Shown here in pieces: positions 51,339-59,785 of a stretch of DNA of 64,000 nt. Position 1 is the stretch's first letter, and each line of letters opens with the position of its first letter. The stretch spans positions 1 through 64,000 of the forward strand of contig JAJZUQ010000008.1 in assembly GCA_021848385.1 (NCBI GenBank). The letters run 5' to 3'. The stretch is from Deltaproteobacteria bacterium. Its GTDB lineage: Bacteria; Desulfobacterota; Desulfuromonadia; Geobacterales; Geobacteraceae. The notes beneath the pieces are model-generated. The model made no database searches. It saw only the letters and a program-made list of their open reading frames with translations, and had not been told where the DNA came from. The translations under genes and the position numbers were made by a program.

Positions 51339-51365
51339 CGTTACCACTATTTTGAACATAAAAAC

Positions 51366-51540
51366 GGCAGTTTAATGCTGCCGGAAGGAGTACATGAGGG
51401 GTATTTCGTCGTAATTCTTGGTGAAATGAAGCGTCCGCAGCCGATCCTGTCCGAACCCGCAAGTTGATCGGATGCAGCGCAATGAGCCTGGAATTACAGA
51501 AATAGCCCTTTAGTACGAGTGCAGGCAGTGTTCAACTGCC
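51366..51540. repeat. Long imperfect-palindrome element family B, copy 2 (inverted relative to copy 1)
   Basis: ggcagtttaatgctgcc...ggcagtgttcaactgcc; reverse complement near-identical to 40864-41043. Confidence 0.85.
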
Positions 51541-51575
51541 GAATAGAGGTTGAATTAACCGGAACAGCCGCTTCC

Positions 51576-52670
51576 TTATGGTGTGTCATCTCCAGTTGTG
51601 TGGACGGTAACCCGGTTCTTTCCTTCCTTTTTACTTACGTACAAAGCCCCATCCGCCTTCATAATCACTGTCCGGATGTCGGACCCATCCTCGGGAAAGG
51701 CTGCCACGCCGGCCGATATGGTGGTGGAGAGCTGTGTACCTTCGAAATCGAAAGGGGCCGAGGCCAGGTTGGAGACAATGCGGCGGACGGCGATGAGGCT
51801 TGATTCCTTGCTGCTCCCGGTAAACATGACGAGGAATTCGTCTCCACCGTAACGGGCCGCGATGTCGCTCGAACGGATATTCCGGTTGATGGTCCGGGCA
51901 ATATGCCGGATCATTTCGGTGCCGGCGAAATGGCCATAGCGATCGTTGATCTTCTTCAGGTTGTCTGCGTCCAGCATACAGATGGTCAAGGTCGTACCGC
52001 TCCGTTGTGCCAGTTCTTTGTGGGCTGCAGCCAGATTGAGAAAATTGCGCATGTTGTGGAGGCCGGTGATATCGTCGGTAAGGGAGAGCTGTTCCGCCAG
52101 CTGCCGGGCGTTTTCCGCTTCGCTGGAGAGCATGGCGCCCAGGTGGGCTATGAGCATGAAGGGGAGTATTTCCAGGATATTGGAAACGAAGGTCGCTTCA
52201 AAGATATTGAGAGAAACCTCTTCGGCCGCGAGAAAAATATAGGCTATTATCGCAATGGCGGCCATTACGTAAGTAACCTTGCGTGCTTGAGTCAGAGAGG
52301 TGGCCATCAGGACAAGGTATATGAGAGAGATGAACGGGCTGTCCGTCTTGCCGGTCAGCCAGCTGACCGCGATGGTAAAGGAGAGGAAGACAATCAGGTC
52401 GATGAAGGTCTTGACAGGGCCCGATGTTTCCGGCTGCATGACATGGCGGGTGATCACATTGTACACCAGCAGGAAGATGCAGCAGAATGCGAGGTAGATG
52501 ATTTCGGTAGTATTGGAGGGGAGGATCGCGATGTCCAGGGCAACCAGGGCGATGAGGAACCAGGAGATGTTCCCCATGATCCGGTCGTACCTGACGTAGC
52601 GGGAATGGGCTCCCCACGCGGGCCTGCTGCCGGGATCCACTTCTTCCATCGATTTACAGGCCTGCTTCAT
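51576..52670 (-). CDS. Membrane-anchored diguanylate cyclase (GGDEF)
   Basis: N-terminal multi-TM region; RYGGDEFLVMF active site. Confidence 0.92.
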   Translation of the reverse strand: MKQACKSMEEVDPGSRPAWGAHSRYVRYDRIMGNISWFLIALVALDIAILPSNTTEIIYLAFCCIFLLVYNVITRHVMQPETSGPVKTFIDLIVFLSFTIAVSWLTGKTDSPFISLIYLVLMATSLTQARKVTYVMAAIAIIAYIFLAAEEVSLNIFEATFVSNILEILPFMLIAHLGAMLSSEAENARQLAEQLSLTDDITGLHNMRNFLNLAAAHKELAQRSGTTLTICMLDADNLKKINDRYGHFAGTEMIRHIARTINRNIRSSDIAARYGGDEFLVMFTGSSKESSLIAVRRIVSNLASAPFDFEGTQLSTTISAGVAAFPEDGSDIRTVIMKADGALYVSKKEGKNRVTVHTTGDDTP

Positions 52671-52872
52671 TCGTATCCTCTGCGTGAGGCTCTCTACCCT
52701 TGCCGATGGTGTGGTGAATGGGGGTTTCCTGAGACGGAAACGATGTGAGGCCTAATCTACACCAATCCACATAAATTTTCAGCGAAAATTGTTATATTTC
52801 AGGCGAAAATCACGGTCAAACCGTCTTGTTTCCCGCAGTATCACAATTATTCAGATAGCGTTGAAAAATTGC

Positions 52873-52901
52873 TTGTTATTGTATGCAGATGCAGGCATAA
52901 T
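52873..52901 (+). promoter_or_regulatory. Predicted sigma70-type promoter of typA
   Basis: TTGTTA (52873-52878)-N17-CATAAT (52896-52901). Confidence 0.55.
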
Positions 52902-52909
52902 ACTCGATT

Positions 52910-52943
52910 GCAAAGACGGGCAGCAGCCCGTCTTTGCCTTTTC
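52910..52943 (+). other. Perfect 12-bp stem, 4-nt loop hairpin followed by CTTTTC at the predicted 5' end of typA mRNA
   Basis: gcaaagacgggc agca gcccgtctttgc cttttc. Confidence 0.8.
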
Positions 52944-52987
52944 TGAACAGCACAAATTTAAGCAGCACGTCAAAGAGGAGAATCGCC

Positions 52988-54790
52988 ATGCAGGAACGCA
53001 TCAGAAATATCGCCATCATTGCCCACGTCGACCACGGCAAGACCACCCTTGTGGATGCCATGCTGCGTCACGCCGGGGTTTTCAGGGAAAACGAGCAGAT
53101 CACTGAGCGGGTTATGGATTCCAATGACCTGGAGAAGGAGCGGGGGATCACCATTCTCTCCAAGAATCTGTCCGTCCATCATGGCCAGTACAAGATCAAT
53201 ATTGTCGATACGCCGGGCCATGCCGACTTCGGCGGAGAAGTGGAGCGGGTCCTCAAGATGGTCGACTCGGTGCTGCTCCTGGTGGACGCACTGGATGGTC
53301 CCATGCCCCAGACCCGTTTTGTACTCAAGAAGTCCCTCGATCTGGCGCTTAAGCCGATTGTCGTCATCAACAAGGTTGACCGCCCCGGCGCCCGTCCTGC
53401 CGAGGTGGTGGATATGGTTTTCGACCTCTTCTGCGAACTGAACGCTACGGACGAGCAGCTTGACTTCGCCATCGTCTACACCAGCGCAAAGCTTGGCTAC
53501 GCCATGCTCGACATGAACGCTGCCTCCACCAGCATGGAGCCGCTTTTCGCGGTGATCGAGTCCAATGTCCGGCCGCCGGCAGGCGATCCCAAGGCCCCGT
53601 TCCAGCTGCTGGTCACCAATATAGATTACAATGACTATATCGGCCGGATCGCCACCGGTAAGGTATCCAATGGCAAGGTCGTTGCTGGCGAGATCATCGC
53701 TCACGTCAAGCGGGACGGGAGCATCGTGAAGGGGCGGATCAGCAAGCTCCTCGGCTATGAAGGGCTGAAGCAGGTGGAAGTGCCCGAGGCTTGCACCGGC
53801 GACATTGTTACCGTGGCAGGCTTCGACGAAGTGGGTATCGGTGAGACCCTTGCTTCCGCGGAGAATCCGATCGGGCTCCCCTACATTTCAATCGATGAGC
53901 CGACCATCTCCATGAACTTCATCGTCAACAACTCCCCCTTTGCCGGCAGGGAAGGGAAGCTCGTAACCTCCCGCAACATCCGCGAGCGTCTCGACAAGGA
54001 ACTTCGTACCAATGTCTCGCTCCGGGTAGAGGACACTGCCAATGCCGACACCTTCAAGGTCTCCGGCCGGGGTGAGCTCCATCTCTCCATTCTTATCGAG
54101 AACATGCGACGGGAAGGGTTCGAGATGGCGGTCTCCAAGCCGGAAGTCATATTCCGCGAGGTTGACGGCAAGAAGCTGGAACCGATGGAATACCTGGTGG
54201 TGGACGTGCCCAGCGAGTACCAGGGGGCCATCATCGAAAAAATGGGGCCGCGCAAGGGGGAGATGGTCGCCATGAACCCCATGGGAGAGACCATTCGCCT
54301 CGAATTCATCATCCCGGCCCGGGGGCTCATCGGCCTGCGGGGTGAGGTGCTGACCGAAACGCGCGGCACCGGCGTTCTCACCCATACCTTTCATGACTAT
54401 GCACCGTTCAAGGGGGAGATTCCCGGCCGGAAAAACGGGGTCCTCATGGCCATGGAGCACGGCGAGACAACAGCCTACTCCCTGGACGGACTACAGCCGC
54501 GGGGCATTCTCTTCATCGGCGCAGGTGTTGAAGTCTACGGCGGGATGATCATCGGCCAGCACGCCAAGGACAACGACCTGGACGTGAATCCCTGCAAGGG
54601 GAAAAAGCTCACCAACGTCCGCGCCTCCGGTTCCGACGATGCCATCAAGCTGACGCCCCCCCGCACCCTCACCCTGGAGCAGGCGCTGGAGTTCATCGAC
54701 GACGACGAGCTGGTGGAGGTTACTCCCAAGTCCATCCGCCTCCGGAAAAAGGAGCTCGACCCGAACAAGCGGAAGCGGTCGAACAAGTAA
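52988..54790 (+). CDS. typA: Ribosome-associated GTPase BipA/TypA
   Basis: [66 protein letters not shown]. Confidence 0.97.
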   Translation: MQERIRNIAIIAHVDHGKTTLVDAMLRHAGVFRENEQITERVMDSNDLEKERGITILSKNLSVHHGQYKINIVDTPGHADFGGEVERVLKMVDSVLLLVDALDGPMPQTRFVLKKSLDLALKPIVVINKVDRPGARPAEVVDMVFDLFCELNATDEQLDFAIVYTSAKLGYAMLDMNAASTSMEPLFAVIESNVRPPAGDPKAPFQLLVTNIDYNDYIGRIATGKVSNGKVVAGEIIAHVKRDGSIVKGRISKLLGYEGLKQVEVPEACTGDIVTVAGFDEVGIGETLASAENPIGLPYISIDEPTISMNFIVNNSPFAGREGKLVTSRNIRERLDKELRTNVSLRVEDTANADTFKVSGRGELHLSILIENMRREGFEMAVSKPEVIFREVDGKKLEPMEYLVVDVPSEYQGAIIEKMGPRKGEMVAMNPMGETIRLEFIIPARGLIGLRGEVLTETRGTGVLTHTFHDYAPFKGEIPGRKNGVLMAMEHGETTAYSLDGLQPRGILFIGAGVEVYGGMIIGQHAKDNDLDVNPCKGKKLTNVRASGSDDAIKLTPPRTLTLEQALEFIDDDELVEVTPKSIRLRKKELDPNKRKRSNK

Positions 54791-54915
54791 TTCTTACGAG
54801 GGTATGAAGACCGGGTAGGTTTGAGGCGGAGGGGAAACTCTCCGCCTTTCTTGCAGGGGCAACTTTGCATTGACATTACCCCCCGTTTCTACTACTTTTC
54901 CGGTAATAATCACGC

Positions 54916-55686
54916 ATGTCAGGGGAAACAATGTCCACTCGTACTTCACACAATCTTGTCTCCATCGTTTGTCTGGGCATCGCCCTTGTCATTACCGGCT
55001 GCGCATCCGCTCCTCAGCCGGTTCAAACCCCCGAGACCTATCTCAAGGAAGGGAATACGTTCTACGCCAATCGCAACTATGAGGATGCCATTGCCGAGTG
55101 GAAGAGGGTGAAAGAAAGCTACGCTTCACCGGAACTTACCATGGAAGCGGAACTGAAGATCGCCGATGCCCAGTACGACAACGGCAACTACATCGAGGCA
55201 GCAGCATCCTACGAGGAATTCCGCAAGCTCCACCCCAACAATGAAAAGGCCGATTACGCACTGTACCGGATAGGGCTCTGCAATTACAACCAGATCACCG
55301 GCATCGATACCGACCAGACCCCGGTGAAGAATGCCGTTACTCTCTTCGAATCATTCCTCAAACTCTATCCGAAATCCTCCTATGCCGGCGAGGTGCGTGA
55401 CAAGCTTGAAGTCTGCCGTATGAAACAGGTCCAGTATGAGATTTACGTCGGCCGGTTCTACCTGCGCAATGGTGACTACCAGGCTGCCATCAAGCGACTT
55501 GAGGAAGCCCTGGTTACCTTTCCCAAATCCCCCTATCACGACGAGACCCTTTTCTATCTGGGTGAGGCGTATTTGAGAGCCGGTAATCGCGACAAGGGGC
55601 GTGCAACGTACAACCGGCTGTACAGCGAATTCCGCACCAGCAAGTATGTGGATAAGGCCCGCAGCGTCATGGACAGCTATTACTGA
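54916..55686 (+). CDS. bamD: Outer membrane assembly lipoprotein BamD
   Basis: Lipobox ITGCAS; TPR repeats; YFLRNGDY-like YVGRFYLRNGDYQAAIKRLEEAL. Confidence 0.9.
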   Translation: MSGETMSTRTSHNLVSIVCLGIALVITGCASAPQPVQTPETYLKEGNTFYANRNYEDAIAEWKRVKESYASPELTMEAELKIADAQYDNGNYIEAAASYEEFRKLHPNNEKADYALYRIGLCNYNQITGIDTDQTPVKNAVTLFESFLKLYPKSSYAGEVRDKLEVCRMKQVQYEIYVGRFYLRNGDYQAAIKRLEEALVTFPKSPYHDETLFYLGEAYLRAGNRDKGRATYNRLYSEFRTSKYVDKARSVMDSYY

Positions 55687-56087
55687 TGCGCCGGTTTTCC
55701 CTTCTTTTTCTCCTCCTCTTTCTCCTCTCTGCCTGTAGCAGCAAATCCGACCGGGATGCGGTCCTGGCCGTGGCCGTCGAGCGCCAGCAGGCACTCACCA
55801 GCAGAGACATCCACCGTTACCTCCCCCTTCTCTCGCCGCACTACCAGGACAAGGGGCGCGATTATGCCGCCAAGGCCAGGGAGCTGACGGACATCCTGAC
55901 CTCTTTCGACAGGATCGGCTATCGTTCTCTTGACCGCCGCGTGGAGGTCCACGGCGACCGGGCCACGGTTACCGGCAGTTATGAGCTGCGGGTGGTTCGG
56001 CAGGGGAAGGAAATGGAGCTGGCAGGAAAAGAGGAACTGCAGCTGCGAAAAGAGGGGGGGGAATGGAAAATAGTTGGTGGTTTATGA
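55686..56087 (+). CDS. Small lipoprotein with NTF2/SnoaL-like fold
   Basis: Lipobox LLSACSS; overlaps bamD stop by 1 nt (TGATG arrangement). Confidence 0.7.
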   Translation: MRRFSLLFLLLFLLSACSSKSDRDAVLAVAVERQQALTSRDIHRYLPLLSPHYQDKGRDYAAKARELTDILTSFDRIGYRSLDRRVEVHGDRATVTGSYELRVVRQGKEMELAGKEELQLRKEGGEWKIVGGL

Positions 56088-57341
56088 TGGCGTGAAGGGG
56101 TAAGCGCCTCTGCTCCCTTCCTTCCGGGCGAGTTTATCTTCGTACATCAGCTCATCGGCCAGTTGCCAAGCCTCGATGAGCCCTTCCCCGTCCAGAGCCG
56201 TTGCGCAACCGAGGGAGAGGCTCAGGACAGGTCTGCCGTCATCCCCGATAATGTCCGCCAGGTTTTTCCTGATCCGTTCGATCACCTCCTGGGCTGCATT
56301 GATCGCCGTACCGGGCAGGATGACGGCGAATTCATCCCCGCCGATCCTTGCCACCAGGTCTTCCGTCCGGAATGCGCCTTTCAATACCTGAGCCGTCAGT
56401 TTCAGAAGTTCATCCCCCGCAGCATGCCCCTGCAGGTCGTTGACCCGTTTCAGCCTGTCCACGTCGGCAACTACTATGCTGACGGGGAAGGTCCTGCCGT
56501 TTTTCAGGCGCTCAAGCTCCTCGTCGAAATAAGCCCGGTTGTAAAGCCCGGTCAGGATATCGTGGGTGCTGAGATAGCGAAGTTTTGCCTCCGTTTCCTT
56601 CCGTTCCGTTATGTCCAGTATGGCTCCCGCCACCCCCCCCACCGACCCGTCGCTGTTCAGAAAAGGCGCCTTGTAGAAAATCACGTCATGGCGGCTCCCG
56701 TCGGCGCATACCAGGGAGCTTTCCTGTATCTGGACCTGCCTTGTCTCCATGATGGATCTGTCCAGCTGCTGGAACAACTCTGCCTGGTCGGGGGGGACCA
56801 GGTCCCGGTCGGTTCTTCCGACGATCTGTTCCCTGGTGATGCAGATATGTTCCTCAAAAGCGCTGTTGCAACCGAGGTAGCGCCCTTCGGCGTCTTTGTA
56901 GAAGATCGGCACGGGGATCGTGGTGATGAGTACCTGGATGAAGTGGAGTTTATCCTGCACGGTCTGTTCCGCACGCCGGCGGTCGGTGATGTCCCGCACG
57001 ACACAGATGATCCCTCCTCCTTCGAGAGCGGTAAGTGAAAGCTCCTGGGGAAAGGTACTGCCATTCTTTCTGAGTCCTGTCGCTTCTCCCCGCCACCTCC
57101 CGGTCTCCGTAAACAGCGGCATGATGACATCATCGAACCTTTCCAGTTCTGTCTCGCTGTAGAGGTTGCGCCAGCTTTTTCCGATGAGTTCCGCCGGTGA
57201 GTCGTAGCCGTAGATGGCGGCGTGGGCCTGATTCAGGTAGATATAGATGCCGTTCCCGTTGAGTATGGCCATGCCGTCCATGGCACCTTCCATGGCGGCC
57301 AGGTGAGCGCGGGGATCAATTTTCGGCGATGACTTTTGCAC
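56082..57341 (-). CDS. PAS-PAS-GGDEF diguanylate cyclase
   Basis: Two PAS domains (DITDRRRAEQ, DITERKETEAKL); RIGGDEFAVILP. Confidence 0.93.
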   Translation of the reverse strand: MQKSSPKIDPRAHLAAMEGAMDGMAILNGNGIYIYLNQAHAAIYGYDSPAELIGKSWRNLYSETELERFDDVIMPLFTETGRWRGEATGLRKNGSTFPQELSLTALEGGGIICVVRDITDRRRAEQTVQDKLHFIQVLITTIPVPIFYKDAEGRYLGCNSAFEEHICITREQIVGRTDRDLVPPDQAELFQQLDRSIMETRQVQIQESSLVCADGSRHDVIFYKAPFLNSDGSVGGVAGAILDITERKETEAKLRYLSTHDILTGLYNRAYFDEELERLKNGRTFPVSIVVADVDRLKRVNDLQGHAAGDELLKLTAQVLKGAFRTEDLVARIGGDEFAVILPGTAINAAQEVIERIRKNLADIIGDDGRPVLSLSLGCATALDGEGLIEAWQLADELMYEDKLARKEGSRGAYPFTPS

Positions 57342-57621
57342 TGACTACCTTTCCGGACGGCTTCGTCATGGCACATTGCACATCCAAGGTAATCTTATAC
57401 CATTTGCCAGGCGCTGCAACCGTGAGACCCGTGGCGGGGCAACCGTATTTGTGGGGCAGGATACGCTGATCTTTGATAGGAATTTTGCTCGGCAAGTGAA
57501 TAGCGATAGACTCCTCTAATAAAAACCTGTATATGAATTCTGCAGCGGCGTGGTTGCTATTGTCGTAAGGGACAGATAGGTGGAAGTTGAGATGCGACAA
57601 AATGAGGCGCTGATCTGGAAA

Positions 57622-57752
57622 AGCATATAGATGTAGATGCAAAGGATAAGTAGCAAAAACACAAAAAGCATCTACAGCTATATGCAAAATTGTTATCTAC
57701 CTGTAGATGCATGCATATACATATAGATGCTTGCATCTAAATATAGATACAC
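57622..57752. repeat. Cluster of short direct/inverted TAGATGC / GCATCTA repeats
   Basis: TAGATGT 57628, TAGATGC 57634, GCATCTA 57668, TAGATGC 57704, TAGATGC 57724, GCATCTA 57733, TAGATAC 57744. Confidence 0.75.
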
Positions 57753-57797
57753 CGGCCTAACCGGTGATTTACGAGTTGTACGACAAAAGGAAAAACG

Positions 57798-58046
57798 ATG
57801 AAAGCGACCGTCAAAGTTGTAGGCTTGATAGTCGGCTCATGGCTTCTATCAGTGGGGTGGTGGAACTTATGGATGTATCATGGTTTCCTTGGTAGCCCAG
57901 GAGTCATAAAAAGACTTATGCACGCAGACGGCGAGGATTCATATGACTCCACCCAGGTTGAAATGTTTGTCATAATCGTGCTTGCTCTCATGCTGATTTA
58001 TAAAGTCTGGGAAATAAGAGGGAGAAAGAATCAGATTAAAACCTGA
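57798..58046 (+). CDS. Small membrane protein, unknown function
   Basis: Two predicted TM segments; AAAGGA upstream; low-GC region. Confidence 0.55.
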   Translation: MKATVKVVGLIVGSWLLSVGWWNLWMYHGFLGSPGVIKRLMHADGEDSYDSTQVEMFVIIVLALMLIYKVWEIRGRKNQIKT

Positions 58047-58183
58047 TTGACAGTCAAAAATGAAAAATCGAAGTTAAAAAATCAGAGACCGAAAGAAACG
58101 AGTACAACCACGGCCTCAGACGCGGACGGCTTGCGCCGCCGGTCAAGGCCGCCCCCATTGAGCAATGACAGGAGGAACAACAG

Positions 58184-58906
58184 ATGTATCCCAGATACAA
58201 AGTAAAAGAAGCAAAATATTTTCTGAACCAGTTACGAGGATTTAAGCTTGCTAGCGAAGAATTCTGCTTTAATTTTTCAGCGCTAATTCCAGCGTCTAGA
58301 AGTGTTACATTTACAATACAGAAGCTTTATAAGCATGAAAACGGCTTCGAAGAAGAATACGGTAAGCTTAAAGACAAATTGAATATATTTCCGTTCGCAA
58401 AAGAACTTATTGAAGCAAGAAATATTTCTGAAAAGGAAGGCCACAAAGTTCCTGTATTAGTTACCACTATAATTGTATCTGGAACAAATAATAAGCTTAC
58501 ATATGAGTGCGACCCTTTGCCTGACGCTGAAAATGACGTAATAAGACAAGTTAATTTTGAATACGGAAATGATGATGAAGGTTGGATACCAGCAGAGTTA
58601 CCCGAAAACAAAAGAAAAGAACTGTATATGTCACATTATTACAATGCAGTTTCTAGAATGGCTCAATCCAATGATATTTCAATAAATTACGGGATTAAAC
58701 TATATGAAAAAGGCAGTATAACCTCTATCAGTGAATTTTACGAAGGAATGGATGCCTTTTTGTCAACTCTTGAAGAAGCCATTGTCGATTTTGAGCGCAA
58801 GTGGCCGTCTACAAGTTTATTTTCAAAGCTCGTAGCACCCACAACAAGCAAAACTTCTGCTAATTTAAGTCTGCTAGCTGGAATCATACCAGAAAAACTC
58901 AACTAG
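58184..58906 (+). CDS. Unknown protein in AT-rich island (cassette-like)
   Basis: AGGAGG RBS 10-15 nt upstream; AKYFLNQLRGFKLASEEFCFNFSALIPASRSVTFTIQ; GC content much lower than surroundings. Confidence 0.65.
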   Translation: MYPRYKVKEAKYFLNQLRGFKLASEEFCFNFSALIPASRSVTFTIQKLYKHENGFEEEYGKLKDKLNIFPFAKELIEARNISEKEGHKVPVLVTTIIVSGTNNKLTYECDPLPDAENDVIRQVNFEYGNDDEGWIPAELPENKRKELYMSHYYNAVSRMAQSNDISINYGIKLYEKGSITSISEFYEGMDAFLSTLEEAIVDFERKWPSTSLFSKLVAPTTSKTSANLSLLAGIIPEKLN

Positions 58907-58967
58907 CGGCGGCACGCGGTCTTCGCTGCGCTCGCCGGTGCGCCTTGCGACGTTAGTCGAAGCATGA
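58899..58967. repeat. attC-like imperfect hairpin immediately after the AT-rich gene
   Basis: aactcaactagcggcggcacgcggtcttcgctgcgctcgccggtgcgccttgcgacgttagtcg; GTTAGTC end, GGCGGCACGCGG/CCGGTGCGCC arms. Confidence 0.35.
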
Positions 58968-59042
58968 AATCGAGCACTTGTATTGGTCGCTTTATTGGTC
59001 TATATTTTGATCTGAGAGAGATTCGTATCAAGGAGGTAGCAC

Positions 59043-59333
59043 ATGAGAACTATTTCAATCAGTAATGACATCGTTCCAATTGCAGAATTTAAAACCAATA
59101 TTTCCAAGTGGTTCAAAACACTTCAGACATCCGGACATCCACTTATCATTACCCAAAACGGCAAACCAGCTGGTGTACTATTGTCCGCTTCGGATTACGA
59201 TGAATTGGTTTACCGAAAATCTTTTCTTGATTCTGTTGAGAAGGGGATTGCAGACGTTGAAAGCGGGCGTACCCAAACTACAGAAGAACTACGAAAAGCC
59301 CTGCGAGCCCGAAGAAGTGCCGGTAATCCATGA
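59043..59333 (+). CDS. Type II antitoxin, Phd/YefM family
   Basis: VPIAEFKTNISKWFKTLQTSGHPLIITQNGKPAGVLLSASDYDEL. Confidence 0.92.
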   Translation: MRTISISNDIVPIAEFKTNISKWFKTLQTSGHPLIITQNGKPAGVLLSASDYDELVYRKSFLDSVEKGIADVESGRTQTTEELRKALRARRSAGNP

Positions 59334-59629
59334 GCGTAACATGGTCACAGGAAGCTGGAGAAAATCTGGTTGATATAGAGGAGTTTATTGCACGTGATAG
59401 TGTAGAGCGCGCTGTTCGGTTTGTTGATGCCCTGATTGACCAGACTGAAGCCATTTTGGCTGACAATCCGAGAAGCGGAAGGACTGTGCCGGAAATAGGC
59501 AATCCTGATATCCGAGAGATTATTTACCGAGGATATCGCATTGTCTACCGATTGAATGGCGATCGAATCGACATACTTACCATTTTTGAAGGCCATCGGC
59601 TATTGCGACTGAATGAATCAGGCGATTAG
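59330..59629 (+). CDS. Type II toxin, RelE/ParE family
   Basis: TWSQEAGENLVDIEEFIARDS...NPRSGRTVPEIGNPDIREIIYRGYRIVYRLNGDRIDILTIFEGHRLL; 4-nt overlap with antitoxin. Confidence 0.93.
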   Translation: MSVTWSQEAGENLVDIEEFIARDSVERAVRFVDALIDQTEAILADNPRSGRTVPEIGNPDIREIIYRGYRIVYRLNGDRIDILTIFEGHRLLRLNESGD

Positions 59630-59635
59630 GTAATG

Positions 59636-59718
59636 ATGATGCAGGGGTGCTGCTTGCCGCGCCCTTATTGGGCGGAGCAAGCGCCGCCCCTACCGTTCAT
59701 CACCGGATCAATAACCGG
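59636..59718. repeat. Palindromic dispersed repeat family A, diverged copy 3
   Basis: aggggtgctgcttgccgcgccc...gcccctaccgttcatcaccggatcaataa shares arms with copies 1 and 2. Confidence 0.55.
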
Positions 59719-59728
59719 TCAGAAATAA

Positions 59729-59766
59729 AGAAAGCCCGGACTTCATGGGGAGTCCGGGCTTTTTCA
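59729..59766. terminator. Bidirectional rho-independent terminator between the TA operon and the octaheme cytochrome
   Basis: gaaagcccggacttcatggggagtccgggctttttc. Confidence 0.88.
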
Positions 59767-59785
59767 CGTTCATCCAACTCAGGCG

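Noticed and set aside
57316-57687. 123-aa minus-strand ORF overlapping the PAS-GGDEF start
   Set aside because: N-terminus runs through the iterated repeat cluster; no recognisable domain; coding status undecided, so not listed.
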